From contig NC_134102.1 in the NCBI RefSeq assembly GCF_000715075.1, positions 97,047,766 to 97,111,765 of the forward strand: a DNA stretch of 64,000 nt, written 5' to 3'. Source of the stretch: Nicotiana tabacum. Taxonomy: Eukaryota; Streptophyta; Magnoliopsida; Solanales; Solanaceae. This document shows positions 36,530 to 46,791 of this stretch, in pieces (positions within the stretch are counted from its first letter, which is position 1; every line of letters begins with the position of its first letter). The translations under genes and the position numbers were made by a program. The notes beneath the pieces are model-generated. The model ran no database searches. It was given only the letters and a program-made list of their open reading frames with translations, and was not told the DNA's origin.

Positions 36530-36654
36530 GTGTTTAGTTGCCATCGTTGAGTTTGGAACCCTGAACAGACTGCCGGTGATAAGCCGGAGGAAGGTGAGGA
36601 TGACGTCAAGTCATCATGCCTCTTATGCCCTGGGCGACACACGTGCTACAATGG
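36378..36654 (+). pseudogene. rrn16: Plastid 16S rRNA gene fragment in nuclear DNA
   Basis: This stretch holds near-perfect chloroplast 16S sequence, including AAAGCGAAGAACCTTACCAG, GGTGCATGGCTGTCGTCAGC, TGTTGGGTTAAGTCCCGCAA, CGAGCGCAACCC and GGAGGAAGGTGAGGATGACG. It corresponds roughly to E. coli positions 960-1,230. It stops sharply after GTGCTACAATGG, where plastid 16S would go on with CCGGGAC. The flank before 36,378 is AT-rich nuclear DNA. The fragment cannot make a ribosomal RNA. High preservation suggests a fairly recent transfer. Confidence 0.93.
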
Positions 36655-36976
36655 GGCATAAATCCTGGGCCAAGTTATTTAGCGCAGCGGGAAGGAGAAG
36701 GTAGGAATCCCTTATACGGAACAATAATTTCTTTTTTTCATTTCCACGATAGACTTTTAACTCGTACATTTTATGCTTCCTCATCACCGTTTGGAAGGAG
36801 TACTTGCCGATCTGAGAAGTAAAAGCTCTCGTTACTATAATGCCATCGTATCGTGAAAAGTTATGGAAATAGACCGTTCGAATCTCTTTTTCATCTGATA
36901 CCACAACCGCTAAACGGCCATAAATATCTTCCATATTTTGACATACAACACTAAAATCTGTTTGATCATACTTCAA
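36655..36976 (-). pseudogene. Fragment of a linear-plasmid-type (mitochondrial) family B DNA polymerase
   Basis: An open minus-strand frame covers about 100 residues before it runs into the 16S fragment. Readable parts are EDIYGRLAVVVS, TVYFHNFSRYDGIIV (the exonuclease II motif N-x-x-R/Y-D), YSFQTVMRKHKMYELKVYRG and LFRIRDSYLLLPAALNNLAQ. This is the proofreading exonuclease region of the protein-primed DNA polymerases carried by plant mitochondrial linear plasmids and their remnants in mitochondrial genomes. It has no start codon, and the polymerase domain is absent. Its direct junction to plastid 16S at about 36,655 points to a mitochondrial source that already held both pieces. Confidence 0.82.
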
Positions 36977-38647
36977 AAATTACTTATTTTGAGAAGCATT
37001 TTATTTAAAATCAAAGAAGTATTTTTGAAACATAGCAGTTTGTGCTGGATCAATTGGTTTGAGAAGTATTTTTTTAAGTATTTTTGATAAATTATTGTGT
37101 TTGACATTCTTTCCAAAAGTATTTTTGAGTGTCAAATAATTACGAAAAGAATTATATCAAAGGTCATTATACAATTAATATTATTTAAGTATGGAAATGA
37201 TTTAAATATGCACGAGAGATTTTAATTATTTTTATTTACTTAAAATATAAAACATAAAAGAAAAATATATATTAAAGTTTTTAATCAATACATATATAGA
37301 GAGAAAATTAAACAAAAAAGAAAAAAAAGGAAGAGGAAATTATATTTGCAAAATTGATAGATTAAATTAACGGGGATAGTTTTATAAGTATAAATTTTGG
37401 TAAGAATATTTTATCTTAAAAAATTTAATTTTTAATTATCGGAATTGGAAGAAAAAGAAATTTTCTCTACGAACTGAAATTTAATTTCTTAAGGGAGAGA
37501 GAATGATTGACAAGTGAGATTTGTTGAATATTTGCTTCAGTTACTAATTGCATTTTTAGCATAATAAATTGCTTAGTTTTAGGATGAATCTAATTTTTTG
37601 AAATTTTGTTATGCAGATTTTTGCAGATTATGTTTTAAGTTGGCTATTTAAAGCCCTCTATGTTTAATAAAAAAAATAGAGAGGCAATTTCAACCATTCT
37701 TTTAAATTTCTTGCTGCTCCGTCTCTTTTAAAAAAAACCAATAGTGGTAGCCTCATTGGTCTTGCAGGATCTGTGAGTTCTTCTAAAGAACTATTTTCAA
37801 TTATTTTTAACCAATTCAATTTTTACACTCATTTTTCAAACATAGCAAGTAACAATCTCTCTTTGAATGTCCCATAAATTTTCACCGGTGAAAACTATCA
37901 TATTTGATTACTGAAAATGAAATTATATCTTGAAGTACAATCTATGGCAACTTGTAATAGAAGATAGGTAAAGGCGAACCTTGAATTTTTAAAACATGGG
38001 TGCACTACTAAAGAAAGAAGAAAAAGAAATATTAAGTAAAAATTGATCCATATACCTTTGGGTAAATAACTCAATATTCAACCAAGTGTATCATTCTACC
38101 TTTATGGATCATAAGTGCCAACAAATAATATTTGACTAATTCTAGAAAATATTTATACAAAATACTTAGTCTGGCGAAAAAACTATGAGTTCACGTGTCC
38201 CATAAACTACCCTATAAATCCACCCCTAGGCATGGAGATCATCATACCGAGACTGCTTCTGGAGTTCCTGGTTCGTTTTGTGAATAGAGGGAAAAAGAAA
38301 TTTCGAAAATTTTTTTAAAACTCATTTTCAAAAAATCACCAAAATAAAACTATGTACAAACGGGTCCTCAATACAACCCGCATTTCCAAGCCTGAGTACT
38401 CACCAGGAAATTATAATATGAGCAGTTAATAGATTTGCTTGCGTTGTGAGAATGACATGGACCAACCACTTCTTACTCCGAATCCTTGATATACAGAGGC
38501 AGAAAAGAGAGGAAAACAAGTAAAAAGATTATTGTGGGAAAAAATTACTCATACATGTTGCAAATACAAACTGGCATTTTTGTGATAAGATCAACAAATT
38601 CATACAACTTAAGACAATAAGCATATTAGGATCTGAGGAGTAGTGTC
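36977..38647. other. AT-rich intergenic stretch
   Basis: Between about 36,985 and 37,150 there is a fragment of the GAAGTATTTTTGA-type MITE family also seen at 44,897-45,253. The remainder to 38,647 shows no open frame of note, no repeat boundaries that I can define, and no RNA gene. Confidence 0.5.
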
Positions 38648-41600
38648 TTAAGCAGATTTATCGTAGTGAGTGTTTCTCCTTGCGCATTCCAAGATTGTCT
38701 TGTCAGCAGTAATGAAGTATGCAGCAATGGAAGCTGTTCACAGTAAGAAAAGTAATTACTACAAACTAGAGACTAGTTAGGAGAAACAGAAAGAAATGAA
38801 GGGAATAGAGAAACTACTACTACTACTACTACTATTGATTTAAATATAGAAGTAGAAGATCACCTAACATGCTATGTCATTGATGACAAGATGAAGCTTT
38901 AGCATGATGGGAGAAACACAAACTAGACATACTAGATAAAGAAACCGGACAATGAACTGAAGCATTCAGGAACTTAATAGACTACCGCAGTTTACCAATA
39001 ATTAACCCAAGGTAACTGAAGACGAAGTGATGAAATACCTCCTGGCATTACATGCATTTGAATACTGATAGACGATAAAAATACCGCAAATTATCACTTA
39101 AAACATAGTGCATATTATCCTAAATGAAAGGTCTTTATAGTGCATCATGAGTTGTATAAAGATGAGTTCACAAATGCGGTCTTTCATCAGAAGAATGCAT
39201 CCATAAGGTGTAATAATTTGTAAAGGACTTAACTTCCTCTGCCTTCGGAAAGAAAAGGTGCTTTTATGCTCAAATCCATTCTTGATGTTGGCAAGATTAA
39301 CACTCTAATAACTTTTCTATCAAAATCTTATAACCATTTTCACAAGGTTTTATTTATATTTATTCACAAAGGTTTGCCATAAAAGAGTAAATACCATCAT
39401 ACATATAAGGATATCGATTTTTTCCACATTTTACGAGGATGATAGAAATTAGGGCTCTTCTAACAAATAAAGAAAATAATTACTCCTTCACCTTGAAAAT
39501 AACTTTAAGTTCATAAAACATGATGAAATGGACTGTGTGAAGTTGAAACAAAATTAAAGGGTTTTGGTAATGACCAGAATTAGTTGGTGTGCTTGATTGG
39601 ACCTTCTAAAAAGTTTAGGGGTTCCAACTATCTTTTGCCTTAAAAAGAAGAGAAAACACAGAGAGTTTAAATAAGTCAAAAGGTAAAATAAATTTCTAGA
39701 GTACTTGCAGGATTCCCAAAGAATGTTAAAAATCAAAGGAATACAAATGGAAAAAGAAGAATTGTAACATAGTAACATGCACATATAAAGGTTTTTTTGT
39801 CTTCTAAAATAAATTCCAGTAAATAAGTTAAAAGGGTAAAATAAAATTCTTATAGCGAAGATTTCTTTCCCCCTAAAAGACCAAATGTCTTCTGGTGAAA
39901 GATCATAGATTGCTTAACCTCAGTGTATGTGGGTGTGTGTCCTTTACTTTTCCTCTTCTTCTGTTAGGTAGCAAAATTGCTTCATAATGAAGTAACTTGG
40001 TAATATTAAGTATTAAAATTATTTGGCAACTCGCCCCCCCCCCACCCCCCCCCCCCCAAAAAAAAAAAAAAAAAAAATTAAAGATTAGCAAATAACACTG
40101 TTGCACTGAACTGTATAATCTCACATTTGGCAGATGAGAAAAAATATGAAATTAGTTGGAACAAATTATTCGAACCTATTTATTATCATTTAATATCCTG
40201 AAAATTTCATGACAACGGGCATCAAACAAAAATACATAATCTTGCTATTTGATTTAACATTTTAAATAGAATAAATGATTTAACTACTTGGAAAGTCCTA
40301 CTATAGCATGATACTCATGCACAATGCGCACATGCAAATTCCAGTTTGAGGAAAAAAGATCAAACACGAAGAAGAAGATGATGATAGTAATTCACATAAA
40401 ATGTAGTCAAGTGAGATGGGAGAAATGCAATTGGTAGCTTTTATGTGTCTTCACCTGTATATAAGCCTAATCATAAAATCACAGACCCTCACACAAACAA
40501 CAGTTTTGGACTTATCAATAAAATATGCGAACATATGCTAAAGTCATACCAGCAGATATGATGAGTGCTTGAGCTGTATAATTGAGATTTGCCTTTGCCC
40601 AAGGAATTGTCCGCACAGCAACCAACTGAGAATCAGAGAGCCGATATTTATAAGGTACAGACAATTGAGAGAAGAAAAATAACTCTTTTCCCTTTTAATG
40701 AATATATTCGCTGTCACAGCACCAAAGTGTTGGAAAGATAAGCATAGATATCAATAAAAGAAGGGTCTGTTCCACAAAGGTCAGATAAGCTGATAAATGA
40801 AAATAATTCGGACAAAAAGAAAAGTTGGTATGGCCATGACGGTCTCCTTTTTCCCCTTTCATGATTTTGGGAGATTCATAGTCGAAATGTTATTTTAATT
40901 ACACGAGTTGCAGTCAGCACTATCTAGCAACTCTTTTACCAACAATAGTTATCAGAACCAGAGGAGTGCAGATAAATGGAACTCCTGACGAACTGAAACT
41001 CCAAAATGAAGTTCGACGACAATATTGTACTTCTATAATAGCAAGAGTATGGTCTAGATCCCAAAATGCTAGGGATATAATCAGATCACTACAAGAACAT
41101 AAGTTCACGAACCGTAGGAATTGCACTAGCAACGCATGCAATTGCAGCTGCTTTAGTTCCCGCACGTACACCTTCTGCAAGTTCAGTAAAATCAAAATGC
41201 ACAAACAAATCAGGTATTAGACATATCTGTTCCAGTAAATGGAAATAACCAAAAGTTATAAAGGGGCAAATTTCACATATAACATGTACATTAATTAGCA
41301 GAACAAAAGAAGAACGAGAGAACTTTCTTTTTACACTGTCAACATAGCAAAAAAGGACATGACCCTAGATAGGAGGATGTGGAGGTTGGGAATTAGGGTA
41401 GAAGGTTAGTAAATAGGCGGGAGTGTCTCCTTTGCATTCCGGGAGCATTAGTATTAGTCTCGTATTTTCGTACCTTCTTATCCATAGATTTCTTTTACTA
41501 TATGTCGGTTCTTTTGCTTCGATTATTCTATCACCTCGTCACCTCATCACCTTATCTTGATATTGTTACTGCTTATTGTGTCTGCTTCTTTTTCACTTGT

Positions 41601-42113
41601 ACCTTGAGCTGAGGTCTATTGGAAACAACCTCTCTATTTTCACAAGGTAGGAGTAAGGTATGCGTACATTCTACCCTCCCAGACCCCACTTTGTAGGATT
41701 ACACTGGGTTTGTTGTTTGTTTAACATAGCAGAAAACTAGTTGAAGTAATAATCATATCACAACCAAGTTAAACAAAATATTCAAATTTTCTAATGCACT
41801 AAAATATGTATAAGAGGAAGTAACCAAGCATTGCAAATTTTCAATCAATAACAAAATAGAACTCGAGTCAACTTTCTAACAGTTGTTTTCATTTTTATAA
41901 GCCTTCATAACAACCTACAAACATGAGAAGTGAAACAATATAAACTAACAGAGCTTGAAATTAGCAAAAATATCATCCAACGCAAAGTTTTTTTATCTTC
42001 ATGATCATGACGAGTTTTATCAACAGCAAACCAATTTCAAGAACAGAAGAAAATCTAATGCCAGAAACCTGATCACTGTAAGTCAGTAACCAACCAGAAA
42101 GCAGAAGCAACTT

Positions 42114-42182
<69 letters not shown>

Positions 42183-43800
42183 ATGAATAGGTAACAAGCA
42201 ACTTTATAGTATAAAACTTCAAAAGAAACAGATCAGGTGACGTATTTTGAAGTGATAAAGAATGCACGGTATATCTGTTTACTGTCAACTCCATATGAAA
42301 TTTTTTCCTCTAACAAAAAAAAAAGGAAAAAAGAAAATAATTTGAGAAAACTTTTGTTATTAGGAAGTAGGAACTAGAATAATCAGATATGGGATGTGTG
42401 ATGAAGATGATACTTCAATAGAATAATCAGATATGGGATCTATGATGGAGTTTAGTACTTCAATACTTTGTCGGATATTGATTGCTTGAAAATTTCATTT
42501 GAATTTAAACGCAAACCAAAAAAGTATGTGTTTGAAGAATATGTAATAGCAAATTCTGCACTGGGTATGTTGTTGTTGTTGTTGTTGTTTATAATAGCAA
42601 ATACTTAAATGCCCTCTTAGGACTTAACGTTGTTCAATGCATACCATCATCACCATTACAAAGGATTTTGTTTATGAGATAGTACCAAAGAGAAACAACT
42701 AACTATGTAGCATCAAGCATGAGAAATCCCACTATAAGAAAACATCACCAGTTCCACGTAGGAGTAAGCCAAAGAAGCACGAGGCAGTAAAAAAAGCCTT
42801 AATTTAAGGTCATATTCCCCCTGATCCCACATATGAACTCGTGTAATTCTACCAAAAACTCCTCAGAAATTGGCCGTAAACTACATAAGAACCATTTTTC
42901 AGTCTCTAATTTTTTTTCCTGCTAAAGAAAATAAAATATTATTTTGACCTTATGTGAATACTCCTAAACTCAGAAAAGTATTCTAAGTAACGACATGCCA
43001 AGTATGCAAAGCAACAAAAAATCCTGAACAATTAAGGCATATCATGTTTTATGCTATTTTCTGTTACAACAAGGCTGATTGATCCTACTTCGCAAAAGCC
43101 TCTTCTACCTCTTCCACAAGAAATGACGATGCAAAATGCGCTGAAATCATGAACAGCCAGCTTCGTAGGTTGTTCAAGTGATCAAAAATAATTGGTCAGC
43201 CAGGCCATGGAACAAAATAAATGATGATCCAATCATAGGAGGCTTGTGAATTGAATATTTTCAATGCTTTCTAAAGTCGATCTAGAACCCAAACGTCTCG
43301 CTACATGAGGTTATAAAAGGTGCTTCTCTACATATAAAACTAGCTAAACAAAGCTGTTTCCAATGGGAAGCTTGTGGCTGGAAAAGAACACCAATTACAA
43401 ATACGATCATATTTCATTTTAATTTTTTTTTTTGATCAATTAACATTCCTTAACAGCCAAACTAGAGTTGACCCAGAAGAAAGAACCCCATATAATAAAA
43501 TGAGGTCCATCACAAAAGCTAAGTTTAAGCGCTCAGCAGAATCCTAAGCTAGATTAGGGACCAACACTTTTCTCTAAAATTAAAATTAAGTTCTTTTCTG
43601 ATAAACTCTAATCATAAAACAAAGGTAAATTTCAATATTTATTTCACCAAATATCTAGAAATGAGAAAAAAGTTGGGAAATTAAGAACCTTGAGTACATT
43701 CCCTAGACTTGCGAATTCTGTCCTCCTCAAATGCAGAAGCAATCAACAAAGTCTCCCTTCGCTTTGCCCACGAGTCTCTCATCTCTGATGAAATTCCCAT
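38648..43800 (-). CDS. ENOD93: ENOD93-like small membrane protein, 4 exons, complete
   Basis: Minus-strand exons are 43689-43800, 41113-41174, 40550-40625 and 38648-38733. The joined frame of 336 nt encodes 111 residues with consistent intron phases and GT-AG sites. The protein begins with a charged N-terminus (RDSWAKRRETLLIASAFEED) and continues with EGVRAGTKAAAIACVASAIP, LVAVRTIPWAKANLNYTAQA, LIISAASIAAYFITADKTIL and ECARRNTHYDKSA. Two hydrophobic segments flank the conserved PWAKANLNYTAQ block, as expected of ENOD93, a small membrane protein first seen in nodules and present in most plants. The introns are long (up to 2.5 kb) and hold a LINE tail and microsatellites. The family assignment is firm. 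The cellular role is not known from the sequence. Confidence 0.92.
38812..38834. repeat. ACT trinucleotide microsatellite
   Basis: About seven and a half ACT units lie in the last intron of the ENOD93 gene. Confidence 0.85.
40034..40077. repeat. Poly-C/poly-A compound run
   Basis: A run of about 23 C bases, interrupted once by A, goes straight into about 20 A bases in an ENOD93 intron. The length may be unreliable because such runs are error-prone in sequencing. Confidence 0.85.
41353..41722 (+). mobile_element. 5'-truncated RTE LINE (3' end only) with 12-bp target duplication
   Basis: The segment begins with the end of an RTE reverse transcriptase frame (ATGACCCTAGATAGGAGGAT, the same place as 63,796 in the LINE at the window end). 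It continues with the 3' UTR (GAGCTGAGGTCTATTGGAAA, CAACCTCTCTATTTTCACAA, GGTAGGAGTAAGGTATGCGT, AGACCCCACTTTGTAGGATT) and ends in a TTG-type tail. AACATAGCAAAA (41,341-41,352) and AACATAGCAGAA (41,723-41,734) flank it, with one mismatch. It lies in intron 1 of ENOD93, in antisense orientation to the gene. Confidence 0.85.
42113..42181. repeat. Compound AT/GT microsatellite
   Basis: About 13 AT units run directly into about 22 GT units, in ENOD93 intron 1. It is a strong length-polymorphism candidate. Confidence 0.95.
42568..42591. repeat. TTG microsatellite, likely remnant of a LINE/SINE tail
   Basis: The sequence CACTGGGTATGTTGTTGTTG and further TTG units resemble the very end of the RTE tail (ACTGGGTTTGTTG) seen at 41,705-41,722. 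Confidence 0.6.
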
Positions 43801-44074
43801 CTCTCTTTTCTTGTTGTTTGATAAATCAAGAAGTTTCTATGTCAGCAAAAACCCCCGATGGATCTTATGCACAACTTTAATTTTCAGATAATTTGACAGA
43901 AACTGAGGCGGCGAGTTGAGAGTTGTATTCAGTTGAATTTGGACTGAAGAAAGAAAAAAAAATAAACTATTTTATTTTATTAAAAAAATTCAGCACGGAG
44001 AGAGCCCACCGAGTTTGGCTGTTTTCTTGCTATTTTTATTTTCATTTTTGGGTTAGTTATACTGTTAGTTCATA

Positions 44075-44211
44075 TCATTGGTATATAACAATAGTCATCT
44101 ATAAAAGTCAAATTTTTTCTGAACTAACTTTTATGTTATGTTGTAATATATGTTCTCTATAACAACACTTCGTTATAACATTCAAAATTATTCGGAGAGA
44201 CTTGACTATAG
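44075..44211. mobile_element. Fragment of the CTATAACAAC MITE family
   Basis: CATCTATAAAAGTCAAATTT, TTATGTTATGTTGTAATATA and TGTTCTCTATAACAACACTT, with a right end GAGAGACTTGACTATA, resemble the element at 32,971-33,707. The left end is not visible. Confidence 0.55.
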
Positions 44212-44896
44212 TAACTAAAAGTTTATCGGCACTCCCTATATAAAGTATGTATATTTTATGTAAAAATAGTAAGTAGCATTTATTTTTAACGGACTAATAA
44301 GGAAGTAATATTAGTATATAAAATGGAATAGAGGGGAATATTTTACTACTTGCTAAGTGGGGTGCTGACTGATTTACACATCGGTTTATTTTATTGGTTT
44401 ACCTCTTAAGGGATCGTGGATAAATTACTGAAATTATAATACAAGAATTGATCATTTTATTTTTTTAGCTACTCCAAAACATCACGGAAAATTTTGGTTT
44501 AAAACTCAAAACTCGATGGGTTGTTGAACTTGAATTAATTAATTTCTTCCTTTTTTCCTTTTATCTCCGGATTGATGTGAATAACCCCTCATCTACTTAT
44601 TACAAGTAGATTTCATGAATACTTTGTCTTGATCACTTATGGCAAGGTTAAAAGATAACTAATGAACAATTTACTAAAGTATGTCTAATGGATTCCACCA
44701 GATAACCACTGCTTTAAATTTAAAAAATTAAAATGATGGTGCAATCATTGACTATTCTGGAAAAGGTTAATTGGGAGGGACAATAATGGTAACTGGGCAA
44801 TGAATAGGTTTATGTTGAAAGTCTTCATTTAATAACCAACTCATTTGCAGATCTTACAGCTATATAATCTGGGTTTTTGCAAATAGAATAATACTA

Positions 44897-45253
44897 CGTT
44901 TGCCTAAACTTCTAAAATCGATTTATTTTGAAAAGTGTTTTCTCAAAAGTGATTTTAAAAAAATTTTTAGTGAAAAAAAATTTGTGTTTGACTAATTAAT
45001 TTAAAAATATTCTTAAACAACAATTAGTATTTGATCAAACTTTTAGAAGTACTTTTACGTGTAGTTTTCCCAAATGCGCTTTTTCAAAAAGGGTTGTTGA
45101 GAAAAAATATTTCTCAAGAACTGTTTGTACTTCTACTCAAAAATACTTTTTTTCCTTCTAAAAGCTTGACCAATCACCTTGGCTTTGAAATTAAAAAGTT
45201 TATGACAAAAAAAAAAAAAAAATTGATCAAAAAAAAGCACGGCCAAACATGCT
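44897..45253. mobile_element. MITE with GTTTGGCC-type ends
   Basis: The left end ACGTTTGCCTAAACTTCTAA and the right end (reverse complement TGTTTGGCCGTGCTTTTTTT) are imperfect inverted repeats. Inside, repeated AAAAGTGNTTTT and AAGTACTTTT phrases can pair along the element. It has no coding capacity. A fragment of the same family lies near 36,985-37,150. The superfamily is not certain (hAT-like or other). Confidence 0.55.
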
Positions 45254-45641
45254 ATAAGACTCCACTGAGGCCATTTCCATGGATCACCACTATATATATA
45301 TATGCTAACTCAATTTGATGGTTAATACTTCTTAGGGTTGGAATGCCACCTATATTTCATATGTACATAAAGAAGCACACAGCATAATCCATGATCTAAC
45401 CACGTATATTAGGAAGATAAAAGAATTTGGGATTTTATATGATGTACCACCACTTTAGTAAACACATCTTTTGTTAAAACACACATGGTACTTGACGATC
45501 ACAATTACATTTGAGGAGCTAACTTCTATTTTAATATGTCCAAATTATAATTATTTTCAGTAACTTCTGCATATACAATTTTATTTTTATAAAATTAAAG
45601 AAAATCGAGATGAAGACAAAAATGAAGGTGCTTCGCCCTCA

Positions 45642-46384
45642 TGTTTACCCGAAAAATGGATAGAGTTAAATTTGTACGTAGTTCTAAGGGTATGTGGTAT
45701 AACTTGACACAAATCTTAAGAGTAAATAAGAATATGGAATATTGACGGTAAGGATGAAAAATAAGCAAAGTTGAAAAGGGGATGATTTATGGATTAAGTA
45801 AGCTGAATCAATCTTATGAAGCTTAAAAAAAGATAATTCTTCAATATGGAAGTGTATGATATCTGAGTTACAATGTATGCCCAAAACTCCATTCTTTTCA
45901 GAAATATAGCCATCCCTCTTATAGTGGAGGGATCCTACTTTAGGTACAAAAAATACATAGTACGGAACCCATGATAAATCAGCTTTTCCTTAATTCCCGC
46001 TGAGATTCTATCCCTTAGTGCGGTTGTAACGGCTCTTGTCTACGAGCTCGATCTTGATCGGACTCGGTATTGATCAGTATTGGTTGGTTTCCAGTTTTAG
46101 AGTTCGATGTGGGTTTGAGCTCGATGTTGACTCGGGACCCAGTATTAGGCTGGTATTGGTTGGCCTTTGGCCCTTAAGCTCGATTCCACTGTTTCTCATC
46201 ATAGTTCGATTTGGACCCGAGCTCGATAATGACTTCGAGTTCGCTATTTGACCTGTCCCTGAAACTCGAAGCTCGTTTGTACCTTCTTCGGATTCCATTT
46301 CATATTATAAAGACTTTCTTTGGTCCATTATGTTCCCATCTCGATCAGTCGTACGAAGGCCGATATCAATTTCGACCGTATACA
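45642..46384 (-). repeat. 3' LTR of the Tat element
   Basis: This 743-bp LTR starts TGTTTACCCGAAAAATGGAT and ends CGACCGTATACA. It carries about 105 bp (around 45,695-45,800) missing from the other LTR. On the minus strand a purine-rich ACGAGGGGACTATC directly precedes it (about 46,385-46,398), which fits the polypurine tract. Confidence 0.92.
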
Positions 46385-46586
46385 GATAGTCCCCTCGTTT
46401 CTCGGGAAGGATGTGGAGAGAAACGATATGATTTCAAAACGGCTCGATTGGATGTACACTGACGTTTGCATCGAGTCCGACCATGACGTACGTGATAGCT
46501 GTCCCGTCGGTTCAGTTTACCAAGGCATTTAATGCATATCAGGCGGTGGTTGGCCACCGCTGATATTGGACCGTCATCGCTCTATC

Positions 46587-46594
46587 TATAAATA
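46587..46594 (+). promoter_or_regulatory. TATA box for the antisense gene
   Basis: TATAAATA lies at 46,587-46,594 on the plus strand, about 200 bp upstream of the antisense ATG at 46,792. A pyrimidine-rich stretch (CATTTATCACTTTTACATC) begins about 20-30 bp downstream, a plausible transcription start. It sits outside the LTR, so the antisense gene would have a promoter of its own. Confidence 0.55.
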
Positions 46595-46791
46595 GTCCCT
46601 CTTTTTACCATTTATCACTTTTACATCTTCAATCTCCAAATTTTTCAAGTTCTTTCTCGCATCTTCTGAGTTCATCCGTAAATCTGTGATTTTTCTGCAA
46701 ATATCTTTCTTCTATGATTTTTACTGAAAAATCTTTCTTCAAAATACCACATCTTTGTCATCTCCTTCTATTTTCCATTTCTAAATCAAAA

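Noticed and set aside
36378..36654. A real rRNA gene or bacterial contamination
   Set aside because: The sequence is chloroplast-type 16S, only about 277 bp long, ends abruptly and is flanked by plant nuclear and mitochondrial-type DNA.
16534..36654. A functional link between YBEY (a 16S rRNA processing enzyme) and the nearby 16S fragment
   Set aside because: The fragment covers the middle of 16S, not the 3' end that YbeY trims, and lies 6.6 kb beyond the gene in an organelle-derived patch. Chance is the simplest explanation.
36977..38647. A third ENOD93 paralog between the two genes
   Set aside because: I looked for the PWAKANLNY and AGTKAA blocks on both strands and found none.
40966..41220. 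A plus-strand gene overlapping ENOD93 exon 2
   Set aside because: It is the complementary-strand shadow of exon 2 (41,113-41,174) and shows no domain.
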